Assembly: GCA_902806565.1 (NCBI GenBank)
Contig: CADCXA010000034.1
Coordinates: forward strand, 124,001 to 188,000
Direction: 5' to 3'
Length of the DNA stretch: 64,000 nucleotides
Source of the DNA: Hypoxylon rubiginosum
Taxonomy: Eukaryota; Ascomycota; Sordariomycetes; Xylariales; Hypoxylaceae
Below the pieces are notes generated by a model, which had not been told where the DNA came from, ran no database searches, and worked only from the letters and a program-made list of their open reading frames with translations. Below are positions 23,329-34,324 of this stretch, one piece after another. The position numbers and the translations under genes were made by a program. The number at the start of each line of letters is the position of its first letter. Within the stretch, counting starts at the first letter, position 1.

Positions 23329-24982
23329 TTAGGCGATACCCTCATCCATCACTACCGGCTCCTGCGCCACCGCAGGTTCTACACCCGGTACGACGAGCTC
23401 CTCGGCACCATTCAAATCCACAAACTTCCGATCGCTGACGTGCTCCTTCGCTCCGTCCGGGTGAATTGCCCGCTGGCCTTCCTCGTGCTTGTAGGGGCAG
23501 AACTGGTTTTTGCAAGGGTTAAACTTGCACATGACCTTGACATGGGCGAACTTGCATCCCTCCACGGTGCAGTCACCTCCGTTGCGGCAAGGAGGCGCTT
23601 CGGGATGCACGAAGTTGCAGTTGGGATTCATGCAGTTAGGGTAGAACTTGCACTGTTGTTTGGGGTGCTTGAAGGGGCAAGTCGGGTTGGTGCAGTTGGG
23701 GAAGAACTTGCACACTTGCTCGTCTTGATGTGCACGCTTGGTTGCTGGCGAGGGATGGCGGCCAACGCACTTGCGGTTCTTGCATGCAACGCCGTATGAA
23801 CAGACATCGTTGAAGTCGATCACGGTATTCGGCGGTGCTGCCGGAGACTGATGAGCAAACTTGCAATCCTTGTTAGTGCAAGACAGGTTAAATTTGCACA
23901 GCGTCATCTCGGGGTTGGGCGGCTCGCGCCTGCCTTGTGCCATCTCCTCGTCCTCTCCCTCTACTCTAGCTTCATTGGCATTCGTTGATTCCGCCTGGTG
24001 TGACGTGTGGTGGCCATTCGTAAAACCTCCTCGTCCCCGGCCGCCTCGAGGATTCTGCACACGGTCGAAGAGTGATCTAGACTGATTCCGACCATTGTGG
24101 CCACGGTTCTGCTGATTAAGCTGTTCTTGCAACTGCTGCATCATTTGACTTTGGTGTTGAAGAAGACTGAATAGCTGCTCCGGCTGACCAGGTACCATGC
24201 CCCAATTCATCTCATTCATGTTCATCCCATGTTGGCCGTGCATAGGGGGGATGCCATTTGCAATCTGATCGAGGTGTCCAGCATGGGCAGCGAATCCGGC
24301 AGCGCGGTTGGCACCACGGTTGTTACCACGTCCAAATCCACCCCTCGGGCCAGTAGGAGGCGCTCGATGAGCGTTGATTCGTTCGTTGCCATTTGCTCGA
24401 ACTCGGTGCAAGACGTTGTCCTGGCTGCGATCCATAGCCTTGGTCATATGACCGAACATGCGCTTATCTCGGTTACCTCGCGGGCCGGCATTGTTTCTCA
24501 TGGATCTAGGACCTGTAGGACTAGTCGGTATTAGTTTGGGTTCAGTTACCGCGTAGGATAGATAGTAGGAGTGCAATAGGAGTGACTCACGCATTCAGCT
24601 CAGGAGTATCTGGCACCGTACTCATCTCCGTATCCTGGTCTGTAAACAGTGATAGCCCGCTGTGTAGAGCTTCATCGCTAGGATTGCTTAATTGAGTGGG
24701 AGCTCCGTTCAGTTGAGCGTTGATAAACTCGATCTGATCAAAAAGCCACTTCGCAAAGTCTCGTGCGCCAGGGTCATCGGGTCCAAGGCTGAGAAGATCG
24801 CCGGCAAGCTCAGCGGCAATCTGGTCCTGCGTCTTTCCGTTGACAAGCATCAGGATGATGTACTCGGATAGGGCCTGGTCATCAGCGCCGCCCGACGCCC
24901 AGCCGACCTCTATCAGCTTCGGCTGGATTGCCATGTTAAGCGCATCCGCCAAAGGCGTGTTCATGGCTACTTCGATAGCCAT
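23329..24982 (-). CDS. NAB2: nuclear poly(A) RNA-binding protein Nab2
   Basis: Shuttling protein that binds poly(A) tails, limits tail length and promotes mRNA export. Exons 24982-24591 and 24520-23329 sum to 1584 nt, 527 residues. The N-terminal PWI-like helical domain (about 1-100) begins MAIEVAMNTPLADALNMAIQ. It is followed by an RGG/Gly-rich part with a Gln-rich stretch (QQLQEQLNQQN). The C-terminal third carries Cys-Cys-Cys-His fingers; I count six, for example CKFNLSCTNKDCKFAH, CKFFPNCTNPTCPFKH and CKFYPNCMNPNCNFVH. The last one (CKFNPCKNQFCPYKH) is one residue short in its first spacing. The frame is open for 42 codons upstream of the chosen ATG; 24982 was chosen as the conserved family start. 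The acceptor (24521-24522) is the one that keeps frame. Confidence 0.9.
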
Positions 24983-25598
24983 TTTTAAAAAGGTTGGCTG
25001 TGGTATTGTAGATATCTGAGGCTGAGAGATGGAGGAATAAAGGATGAGGAGACGTGGTCGAGGCGCGAGAAGAAAGAGAAGGTCGCGTGTTGTATTGCGA
25101 CTACTCAAGGCGACAGCGGTGGCAAAATACGATGGATTGCGACAGAATCGTGAAGAGGCTTTGATTGATTAATGAGCAATCAGCGCAACCAGGGACGGTT
25201 CGAATTGTCAAGAGGCCGTATCGAGGATTGGGCAAGACTGAGTGCTGATGGTGGAATAAAGAATGACGTTGAAAGGTTGAGAGGATCTAGAGGACGACGG
25301 AAACTTGGAGAGCAGTTTCCCATTGTTAGATGTGCACCGCCACACTTCTTGGATACTTATGTACCTAAGGTATCTGTTCGCTGCTATGATTAGCCACACT
25401 ATATTACATAATCAAAATAAGTGACGGGTAGGCTTTTCTCCGGCAGCCATCTTGGCCCGTGCGTTACCTATCCTCAACCGCATACGTCAACGCTTCCACG
25501 CAAGTAGACACCAAGAATTTCTAAGGTTACCACCACATCACATAACCAACTACCACCTCCCACCTCCACTCAGGTAATAATAAGCAATTCTATCTCAG
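24983..25598. other. spacer upstream of NAB2
   Basis: Carries the NAB2 promoter and the 3' end of the next - strand gene. The frame at 25172-25393 has no recognisable content. No repeats of note. Confidence 0.5.
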
Positions 25599-26342
25599 TC
25601 ACCCCGGCAGCCCGGTCATCTGTATTAAAGAGTCGACTGAGAACCTAGATGCCGGATCCTGGGAGGGTTGAGGCTTCAGTACAACAATAGTTGGTTCTCC
25701 TGCTGCGGTGAAGACAATTGTTGGTCGATGCTTTCGGTAACGTCTTGTGTGTATGTAATTCGTTACCAGATGGTAAGCAAGAATACAGCTCAGTACTCTA
25801 GAGGACAGCATATTAGCTCTTATACCGAAGGCCTAAGCTTTAGAATATAACTTACAAGATAGGAAACCACAGGAGTGTGGTTGCGATTTCAATGAGGATC
25901 CGATTTTCTACCCCTACGACCACACTGTAACTATACCCAGGCGGGACGTAGTCGTCTTTGTATGCACTAACTATATCCTTCAATCCAAAACACATGAAAA
26001 GGAGAACTCCAGCTGGTATGGCTACCTCTAAAATGACGAGGGTAAGAGGTACGGTACTGTGGACGTTCCCACGGTCTGAACCTATACTTCCAATCAAGTC
26101 CCACAGTAATAGGCAGCTGGTCTGAATTTTGTCAATTTGAGCTCGCTTTGAACTCCAAGGCGAAGAAAGCAACATACAGCAATGACATCAGCTACAAAAT
26201 CAGAAACTGGCCAGAAACCAAGGAAAATCCGAGTCAAGTTGAAGAAAAGTCGGGTACCACTAAACAATAGGCGACCTATCCGGAAGGTTTTCCCCTTGGG
26301 TACCCAGGGGGGATGCAAGTTACCGAAATCTTGGGCCCCCAT
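25599..26342 (-). CDS. predicted multi-pass membrane protein, unknown function
   Basis: I do not recognise the family. Exons 26342-26178, 26121-25856 and 25797-25599 sum to 630 nt, 209 residues, with consensus donors (GTATGT, GTAAGT) and a GCTAAT branch point before the last acceptor. The start MGAQDFGNLHPPWVPKGK is followed by about four hydrophobic segments: about 29-45 (TRLFFNLTRIFLGFW), 48-68 (FVADVIATSCLLLWDLIG), 79-104 (STVPLTLVILEVAIPAGVLL) and 127-158 (ILIEIATTLLWFPILLVLSC). A hydrophilic 50-residue tail ends SLIQMTGLPG. The phases agree across all three exons, which supports a real gene. It is divergent from the DUF6536 gene across 600 bp, so the two may be co-regulated. Confidence 0.6.
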
Positions 26343-26943
26343 CTTGTTCGTTTCAAACTTCGTTACCGGTCTCCTGCTCTTCGAGATGGATCGGTTTCAA
26401 TCAATTGGGTAGGCAGTCAGCTCACACCCGCTTCCCTATTGCATGATAAGCATTCAGTTAGAAATTGCAATAGGTCCTACAGAGTTGGTCTGTCCAAAAG
26501 TTTAAGATTATGTTGTGTTTTAAAAAGCTAAAGCATTGCCTATCAAGATTTATATATGTGTGTGTACATAGGTAGGTACCTATATATAAGTACTACAGCC
26601 ACTGGCTGACATGGATATGGTTAAGTCAATCATATGTTGTGTACGAGTCCGTGCCGATCAACTAAGGAGAAGGGGTGGCATTGAATTTAGAAATTCGTAT
26701 TAGGGGGCCGTTATTATATTAAGATGTTTCACTTTAAAATGCAGGATTTCGACGAGGCAGACTCGGTAGCCAGCCTCCAAGTAGTATTGTGTGACCTCGC
26801 TTAGCCCTCAGCATCGCGGGATTACGTATATGCCACCCCTCCCGTCTTTGACATCTAGCTGCATAGTTTCCCGTCAAGTCTACCTAATATTCGACTAGCA
26901 ACGTTTAAGACCTTATCATTAAACATCTAAACCCTCGCTGGAG
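26343..26943. promoter_or_regulatory. divergent promoter region of two membrane-protein genes
   Basis: A 601-bp spacer between two divergent starts. It contains TATATATG at 26552-26559 and TATATATAAG at 26581-26590, with tandem GGTAGGTACC words between them. No coding content. Confidence 0.45.
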
Positions 26944-29520
26944 ATGGCATTGCACAGACAGCATGGCTGGCGGCGGACCGGGCTCATCAACGTTATTCTA
27001 GGGACAACTTGCGGAACATTACTCTTAATATGCCTCGTCGTGAGTCTCAAGCAGCCCGGATCCTCTTTGGACACAGCTACTATCATATTCGAAGGAAAAT
27101 GTGACGATACTTCCAACCTGAATATTGTGCTTCATCTCCTCCTAAATCTGCTTTCGACTGCTATATTAGCTTCCTCGAATTTTTTCATGCAGGTTCTCAG
27201 TTCCCCGTCGCGTAAAGAGATTGACAAAGCCCATATGTTCTTCCAGTCTCTTGATATTGGAATACCGTCTATGAGAAACATACAGTTTATATCAAGCTTC
27301 AAGAGAACCTGCTGGCTCATCTTATTTTTATCGTCCCTTCCAATACATCTACTTTTCAACAGCTCGGTCTTCGAAACGACCTTCCAGGGTTCGGACTGGG
27401 GCCTATCTATTAGTACCGAAGCGTTCACGCAAGGGGCGAGTTACTTTCCTCCCGGCGCGAGCCTCTCGCTAGCCGGATATGTTTATCCTGCGTACTTCCG
27501 TGATCCCGATCTCTCTTACGATCCTGTCTACGGATATGGTAACCTTGTTCCGTTAGATCAGTACGCATCCGCGACGTCAATGATCATACAGAATATTACG
27601 AAGGCTGCGACAAACGCAGGTAGTTGGGTTCGTTTAGATCCTAGCGTCTGCCGTGATGAATATACATCCTGCAAACCGAGGTCAAAATACCGCGATGTTG
27701 TGGTGGTTGTCAAAACTGGCACCAGCGACGCACTAGGCTGGAGGAGTCAAGAATTATTTAACTTAACTCCCTACCTTTCTAAGCTATGGGGTTCATATGT
27801 CCAGTTAAACGACGTTAATTCGTTGTGGTACTCAACGTATTGCAAAATCATGAGACTAGATGGAAGACAAGAAATATGCGAATCCAGTTGCGCGGGTGCG
27901 CTTGGCTACAGCAACGAAGAACCCAGGGGTGAAGCTGAGCCATCAGACTGGGTAATTACCTTCGGAAACACTTCTCAGAGTGGTCTACCCTCGATTATGA
28001 CAACCCCTTTCGGTTATAACGAAAAATTCAATAACTTGACCATTGAGTACTGCCTTGCTGAGCTTCAAGCGAATGTGTGCAAGATCGGTATATCGAATTT
28101 GTTACTCATGATTGTTATCATTTGCATTTTCATAAAAGTCATGCAATGCAGTTTGGTCCTCTGGAAATTTCGACATTTTCCTCTTGTCACCCTTGGGGAT
28201 GCTATAGAGTCTTTCATCACCGAGTCCGACTCTCAGACTACTGGGCTTGGGACCTTGGATATCCTAGATAGCCATAAGCTTGAGACTGGACCGCGCCAAA
28301 ACTGGTCTTCTGAGGAAATGCCTCCTTTGGCATTAAAAATAAAGCCTCAGAGGTGGCTCCCTTCAAATCGACGTGTTCTATCTATTATACCTCGGAATGT
28401 ATGGGGTCGTACGTATAATCTTCTACTATTTTCGATGGCGGTACTTTCGGTTGGCTTGGCAATGTCTTACCAGTCAAATGGCAATAGCTTGTGAGTCTAC
28501 AGCAATATTGAGAGTTCAATATGATTGATTAAGTATTATATCTAATTTCGCCTAGCCGGGGCCCCTTTGGCCATTCTGAAGACATCCGAGCGAGTGGCAT
28601 GGGAGAATCTGGATATTTCGCCGCACTTCTTATCGCCAATATCCCCCAGCTTCTCCTTTCATTATGCTACTTTTCATATAATGCGTTCTTTACTCGGCTC
28701 CAGATCGAGAAAGAATGGAACTCGTATAGCCTGGAATACCAACCTCTTCGCGTTTCATATCCCACAGGCAAGCAGGTCTCGAGCTATAGATTGCAGTTAC
28801 CATATAAATACGGAATACCGCTCTTGTCTATCAGCGTAGTGTGCCATTGGCTGCTGTCGAACGCGTTCTTCTTATTTATTATCGAAGGAGGTCTGTGTCT
28901 CTTGAGCTCCCCAAAGCTGTACGGTTGCTAACGACAGACCAGGCTATTGGGCTGCAGCGAGCATTCCGGGCGCCAACGCGAATTTCCATGTATCCGAGCA
29001 GTCCTATATCTCCCTGGGCTACTCTCCTCCAGCTTTGCTGGCATTATTCGTCGTTGCTTGTGTTCTCATACCGTTACCATTTCTCTTTAGTCTGCGGAAA
29101 TTTAAAGGGAAGATGGTGGCCGGTGGTTCAAACTCGTTAGTTCTATCAGCGGCCTGCCACTCGTACCTGCCTCGCCCCGCGGGGGTTAGACGTCAGACCA
29201 ACTCGTCTAGGGATGGCGATAGTACGTCAATCCTATAACTCGATTCACTATGGTAGTCATTGCTCATAGATATAGGTACCGAGAATCTTCATAACAATTT
29301 GGAAGACGATTGTTCGACTCCGATGGCGGAGGACTTCGAAGACTGGGAGCACGGGCTAAGGGAGTTATCTCGATCGAAACTGAAATGGGGTGCTATGCCT
29401 CTGCCAGACCACTTGGCTAAGGCGGTTAACGACGAGAGCGGAAGACGGGTATTGCACCTTGGCTTCGGCGGCCAGTCATCCAACGTCGTAGGCCCCATCG
29501 AAGGAGAATGGTACGTGTAA
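26944..29520 (+). CDS. DUF6536 family membrane protein
   Basis: Large fungal membrane protein of unknown role. Exons 26944-28490, 28556-28890, 28943-29221 and 29270-29520 sum to 2412 nt, 803 residues. The N-terminus has the family pattern: basic HGWRRTGLINVILGT, a membrane segment (about 14-35), KCDDTSNLNIVLHLLLNLLS, then SPSRKEIDKAHMFFQSLDIG and a further membrane segment. A long extracellular-looking part with paired Cys and N-glycosylation sites follows. Several membrane segments come after it, including FAALLIANIPQLLLSLCYFS in exon 2. The C-terminus is acidic and soluble (HLGFGGQSSNVVGPIEGEWYV). The donor after exon 2 (GTCTGT) is weak but keeps frame. The last acceptor has two in-frame choices 6 nt apart. 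Start ATG follows GAG at 26944. Confidence 0.85.
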
Positions 29521-30332
29521 CTTACAATCGCTATTACCTAAGTAGCCTTCTAGATCTTCAGGTATCTGGGGATATGTGGATTATATTAAGATTTCACGTT
29601 CGATACTTTGATATGACGGGTTACCCCTGACCGATTCGGCCCCCCTTTATTTCCTTGGCATTACCAAGCTATCATTTTACTTCGCAATATGAATCAATCG
29701 GGGTAGGTGATTACTTGGACGGGTAGGTCCTTCCACTGCAGCAGATCCTAATTGGCTGACAAGAAAAATTGGCTGCTGACGCCGGTGGTATGGATGGATC
29801 CTCCATACCGTTTAACGCCGATAGACAAACTTAGGACATAAGATTAGATACGGGGATGGATTGTAGTCATTGAGGATACACATGTATTACTTTCGTTTTA
29901 TGACTACTGAGTTATGGGCGTCGTTCGATTCGTTGACATTCACCGTGTGGATAGCCTCCTCTACGATATCTTAACCCGTCGAGGAGTTTTTCGTCTTATC
30001 GAACCATTTACATGGTCATGGATTTTGTCTTAGAGGGCACGATCGGGGCGACGGAACGTGGACCCCTGGACAAAGTAACCCCCACCCATGTACCTAGCTT
30101 CCATAGACGCGCCTAGCTGCGGCTTCACCTCCATTACTGTATCAAGACGGAAATGCAAGCAGCTGCGAGCCAATATGAGTCGACGGGGTGACGTCTATCA
30201 CGCAGCATCGATAACGGACTTGATGCGGGGAAGCTCTCGGCCATCGTTTGTGCAACCACGTTTTGGCAGTAGAGGCGGCATATATATAGCGGGTGGATAA
30301 CTTACGCCCGACTACCTAGCTACCCTCCGATC
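29521..30332. promoter_or_regulatory. spacer upstream of aldehyde dehydrogenase
   Basis: Contains the 3' end of the DUF6536 gene and the aldehyde dehydrogenase promoter. The clearest element is the TATA run at 30281-30288. The frame at 30088-30300 has no recognisable content. Confidence 0.5.
30281..30288 (+). promoter_or_regulatory. TATA box candidate for aldehyde dehydrogenase
   Basis: TATATATA followed by GCGGG, 45 nt upstream of the first ATG and 150 nt upstream of the second in-frame ATG. If transcription starts about 30-40 nt downstream, the first ATG would lie very near the cap. Confidence 0.4.
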
Positions 30333-32073
30333 ATGTTCCGGACTTTTGTCAGGGCTACTTACTCCTCTCGTCCAACTTGCTCTTGTAAGACCTCTCACCA
30401 TCTAAACCGAATTAAAGTATCACAGTTTCTATCCACCATGGCAGACTTGAAGGTTGATCTCACGGCCCCCAATGGCAAGAAGTTTGTTCTTCCTACGGGC
30501 CTGTTCATCAATAACGAGTTCGTCAAGTCGAGCTCGGGAGCTAAAATAGCAAGCATCAACCCAACGTGAGTTCAGCACGCCCGAAGAGACAGCGGATAGG
30601 CTGACTGATCTCATTCCCTAGAGACGAGCAGGAAATCTGCTCGGTTGAAGCAGCTAGTCCAGATGACATCGACAAGGCTGTAGCCGCTGCGCGAGCTGCG
30701 TTGAACCATGAATCGTGGCGGGACCTATCCCCAACCGACCGCGGCAGGACTATGTACAAGCTAGGAGACCTTATTGAGCAGGAGATAGATACCCTTGCCA
30801 CCATAGAGACATGGGACAACGGCAAGCCGTTTGCTGATTCCATTGGTGACATAACCGAGGCCATCGCCTGCATTCGGTATTACGCTGGTTATGCTGACAA
30901 GATCCACGGCGAGACCATTCCTACCACGAGCCAGAAGTTTGTCTATACCTTGAAACAGCCCATCGGCGTCTGTGCTCAGATCATCCCCGTGAGTACAGTC
31001 TTACCAAGTGCTCGTGTCTCATCTAGAGCCCAATCTGTGTATGTGAATGCTGATATGAAGTTATGTAGTGGAATTACCCTCTACTAATGGCGGCGTGGAA
31101 ATTGGGGCCAGCCCTAGCCTGTGGAAACACCGTTGTCATGAAGCCTGCCGAACAAACTCCCCTTTCTATTCTGTACCTCGCAAGTCTCTTCCCGAAGGCC
31201 GGCTTCCCTCCCGGAGTCGTCAATATCACCAACGGATACGGTAAAGATGCAGGACACGCGCTTGCAAGCCACCTAGATGTTGACAAGGTTGCCTTTACCG
31301 GCTCAACGTTCACAGGAAAGCAAATCATGAAGACGGCTAGTATCAACATGAAGAACATGACCCTCGAGACTGGCGGCAAGTCCCCGCTCCTAGTCTTCGA
31401 AGATGCCGACCTTGAGCAGGCGGCGAAGTGGGCCCACGTCGGAATCATGAGCAATATGGGCCAGGTCTGCACGGCAACGTCGCGCATTCTCGTCCAAGAC
31501 ACCATTTACGACAAGTTCGTGAGCTCGTTCCAGGAGGTGGTCAAGACGACCAGCAAGGTCGGCGACCCGTTCGCGGAGGGCACCTTCCAGGGCCCTCAAG
31601 TGACCAAATCGCAGTACGAGAGGATCCTGAGCTTCGTGGAAGCGGGCAAGTCGGAGGGTGCCACGCTGACGGCCGGAGGCATCCCCTGCCCGCTCAACGG
31701 CAAGGGCTACTTCATCGAGCCTACCATCTTCACCAACGTGAAGAAGAACATGAGGATCTTCCAGGAGGAAGTGTTCGGGCCGTTCGTCGTCATCGTGCCC
31801 TTCAAGACCGAGGATGAGGCGATCGCGATGGCGAACGACACCCCCTACGGTCTCGGCTCGGCTCTCTTCACCCAGAACCTGGAGCTCTCCCACCGGGTGG
31901 CGGCGCGCATCGAGGCGGGTATGGTCTGGATCAACTCTTCCAACGATTCCGACTTCCGAGTGCCGTTCGGAGGTGTGAAGCAGAGCGGTATCGGTCGAGA
32001 GCTGGGAGAAGCCGGCCTTGCAGCGTACACGCAAACCAAGGCTATTCACGTGAATGTAGGCCAAAAATTGTAA
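30333..32073 (+). CDS. NAD(P)+-dependent aldehyde dehydrogenase (ALDH family)
   Basis: Oxidises aldehydes to carboxylic acids. Exons 30333-30565, 30622-30988 and 31069-32073 sum to 1605 nt, 534 residues from the first ATG. The catalytic pair is visible: Glu300 in LETGGKSPL and Cys334 in MGQVCTATSRI. The Rossmann loop is FTGSTFTGK (276-284), and WNYPLLMAAWKLGPAL opens exon 3. Residues 1-35 are rich in Arg, Ser and Thr without acids, like a mitochondrial presequence. A second in-frame ATG at 30438 (residue 36) has a near-perfect context (CCACCATGG) and would give a 499-residue cytosolic form, the usual family length. Codon use becomes GC-rich from about 31380. The family is certain; substrate cannot be told. 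Confidence 0.93.
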
Positions 32074-34324
32074 GAGCCAGATAGGGTCAAATTAGTCGGA
32101 ATAGTCTAAATCAATTAATCGATTGGCGCTGTATGTTCGCAATGGACTGCTTTATGATTTATATCGATGCCTGTCAAAATTCTTGATGCATTATCGGCCA
32201 TTGGAGATCCCGTAGGTATCCGCAGCAGAGGTTCGAGGAGGCCCCTATGTAAGATCGTGATAATTCCAAGGTTGGATCTCATTGTTGCATTGCTCTAGGT
32301 AGCGCGACTATTACAGTACAGGTAATGACGGAAAGCAGGATGGAAGGAATACGCGGGATTGGATTAGAAGAATCTTGGTATTCCTTGGAAAACATAGCAG
32401 CATAGGTAGCTTCTGCTACTGATGTTGATGCTGATGCTGACATGGTACCGCATAAGGTAGGTCTCGTCTGATTATCGCGTCTTGGGGGTCAGGGGGTCAG
32501 GGGGTTTGCCCTCTGTCGGCTCGATCCCGGTTCCGAATGTAGGGTACCATTTGTGGTTCGTCAATTGGTCCAGAACATGATTGTGTCTCCTTTTTTCTTC
32601 TTCTCCACAGCCTTAGCCATCTGCAAGTCACCAATTGCGATCGTCTTAACGCATGATGATTATTACAAATTCGTATTTTTATAGCTCCAACTCGGGTTTT
32701 TTCTTCCTTTGATTTTATTTTATTTTACCCAAGAGATCCTACAATAGTGGTTATGTTGCGATGATTTCGCAAGACTTGTTCGTGGGCTAGATTCTGGTTC
32801 CGTGAGCCTGTCACGGTTCGGCACTTGCTGCTACAACGTTAACTTCCGGATAACACACCGGATAACAAGATGTCAGCCACCGACGGGTAAGCAAAAGCGG
32901 TAAGCGTTAGGTAACTTAAATGCTTTTGACTTTATAAGAACGTGGTAATTATGGTAATTATGGTAATTAGGTAGGTACGCGGAGCTCCATGACTGGATAC
33001 CCAACCCGTGGTGGTAATACTCACACAGTTACACCAAGATAGATGAAATCTTTCTGTCCCCCAATTCCCCAGTTCTTAGTTCTTAGCTCTTATTTCTTAT
33101 TTCTTAGGTATATGATATATGATGCTACCTAGCCACAAACGACACCCGCTACCTACACTGCTACATCACAGGCTCGCAGGCTTTGCAGGCTCGTGTTGGC
33201 ATGCAGCAAGGCAGAGGGCCAGAGGGCATGCTTGCTGCCAGTGCTGCCAGTGCTGCCAGTGCTGCCACCAACCAATCGGTTTAGCCCACATACGGTAAAT
33301 CATGTAAATCATGGGGTGAAGATCACTTCCTTATTCTCTGAGTCAATCCTACACTAAGGCAAAAGGCAACTAGCACCCATGAATAACAGAAATAACACGC
33401 CTTGATGAGATCCGCAAAAGGATCAACTGCCAGAGTCGCTTTGGGATTTGTTATTTTAATGAGCATTCCAAAAACACCACCCCTGACCTCTGCCCAGGCT
33501 GAGCTCATTATATCATCATCTATAGCACATGGACAAGAATTAGCCGACTGAGATTTTAACGACCCTGTCCTCGATCCTTTACATGAATGGGACCTGCATT
33601 GAGGAACCAATCAGGCCAATCAATCTGAGATCTCCCGTCCCTTGCCCCAGGTCTCAGAGAAAGACAAGGGAAAAAAAGAAAATACTTCGTACATTTCGTA
33701 CACTTCGTATATTAGAAATAATAAAGGCGACCCCCCCGCCACTCCATTGCGCTCACGACATTTGTTCTTTATTAGACTTCCCGGGCTGTCAGTACCTTTT
33801 TCTCGCCTTATCACACGGACCTCGACGCGGACGAAACCACAACGCCGTCCGAATCAAGTAACGTTGCGGTGCGCGCTAGCTGGAGAGATAGGGAAGGACG
33901 AGACCCGGGTTCTTGGACCAGCTTCTTCTCGGTCCATTCTTGAGCCTCCACCCACCCATCTCCCTTTGGCAGGCTATTCATATCGTAGGTGCAGCTGCGC
34001 CTCTATCTCGATAGGGAGCCCGCCAGCTCTGGTTCGCGTCGCCGAAGGGTTGCAGCCGAGTAGTGCCACAGCCATACCAGTAACCACACAGCTTTTGCAG
34101 TTGGAGCTGTTATTGGAGCACTCACGATCAACCCTGGCGTCGAATCAGCCGACTTGCCCATAGCGGTCGTTGGACGCGTGCACTTTAAAAAGACACGTTA
34201 GGGACCTTCATAAGGAAACCGACTTCCGCTCCTGGCCGTTCGCTAAATCTGACATTCCCTTCGTATTGTTTTGTCTTGTCTTATTTCGGTCCTAATATCC
34301 CCTCCGCCTCCACCCACCGCCACC
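32074..34324. other. spacer, 2.25 kb, upstream of hexosaminidase
   Basis: No convincing gene. Frames at 33323-33610 and 33642-34163 resemble nothing known. Tandem words: three GGTAATTAT-like units at about 32942-32970, GGGGGTCA units at 32484-32503 and GTGCTGCCA at 33241-33267. A pyrimidine-rich leader precedes the hexosaminidase start. Confidence 0.5.
33231..33267. repeat. 9-bp tandem repeat GTGCTGCCA
   Basis: Three perfect copies (33241-33267) preceded by a degenerate copy (CTTGCTGCCA). It is non-coding and lies about 1.1 kb upstream of the hexosaminidase start. Confidence 0.85.

Noticed and set aside
32460..32540. Possible tRNA near the GGGGGTCA repeats
   Set aside because: A GGTTCC-like loop is present, but no acceptor stem or anticodon arm can be paired around it.
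33642..34163. 173-codon + strand frame upstream of the hexosaminidase
   Set aside because: Low-complexity Ser/Arg/Thr/Pro composition, no family resemblance, and other frames overlap it; more likely leader and promoter sequence.
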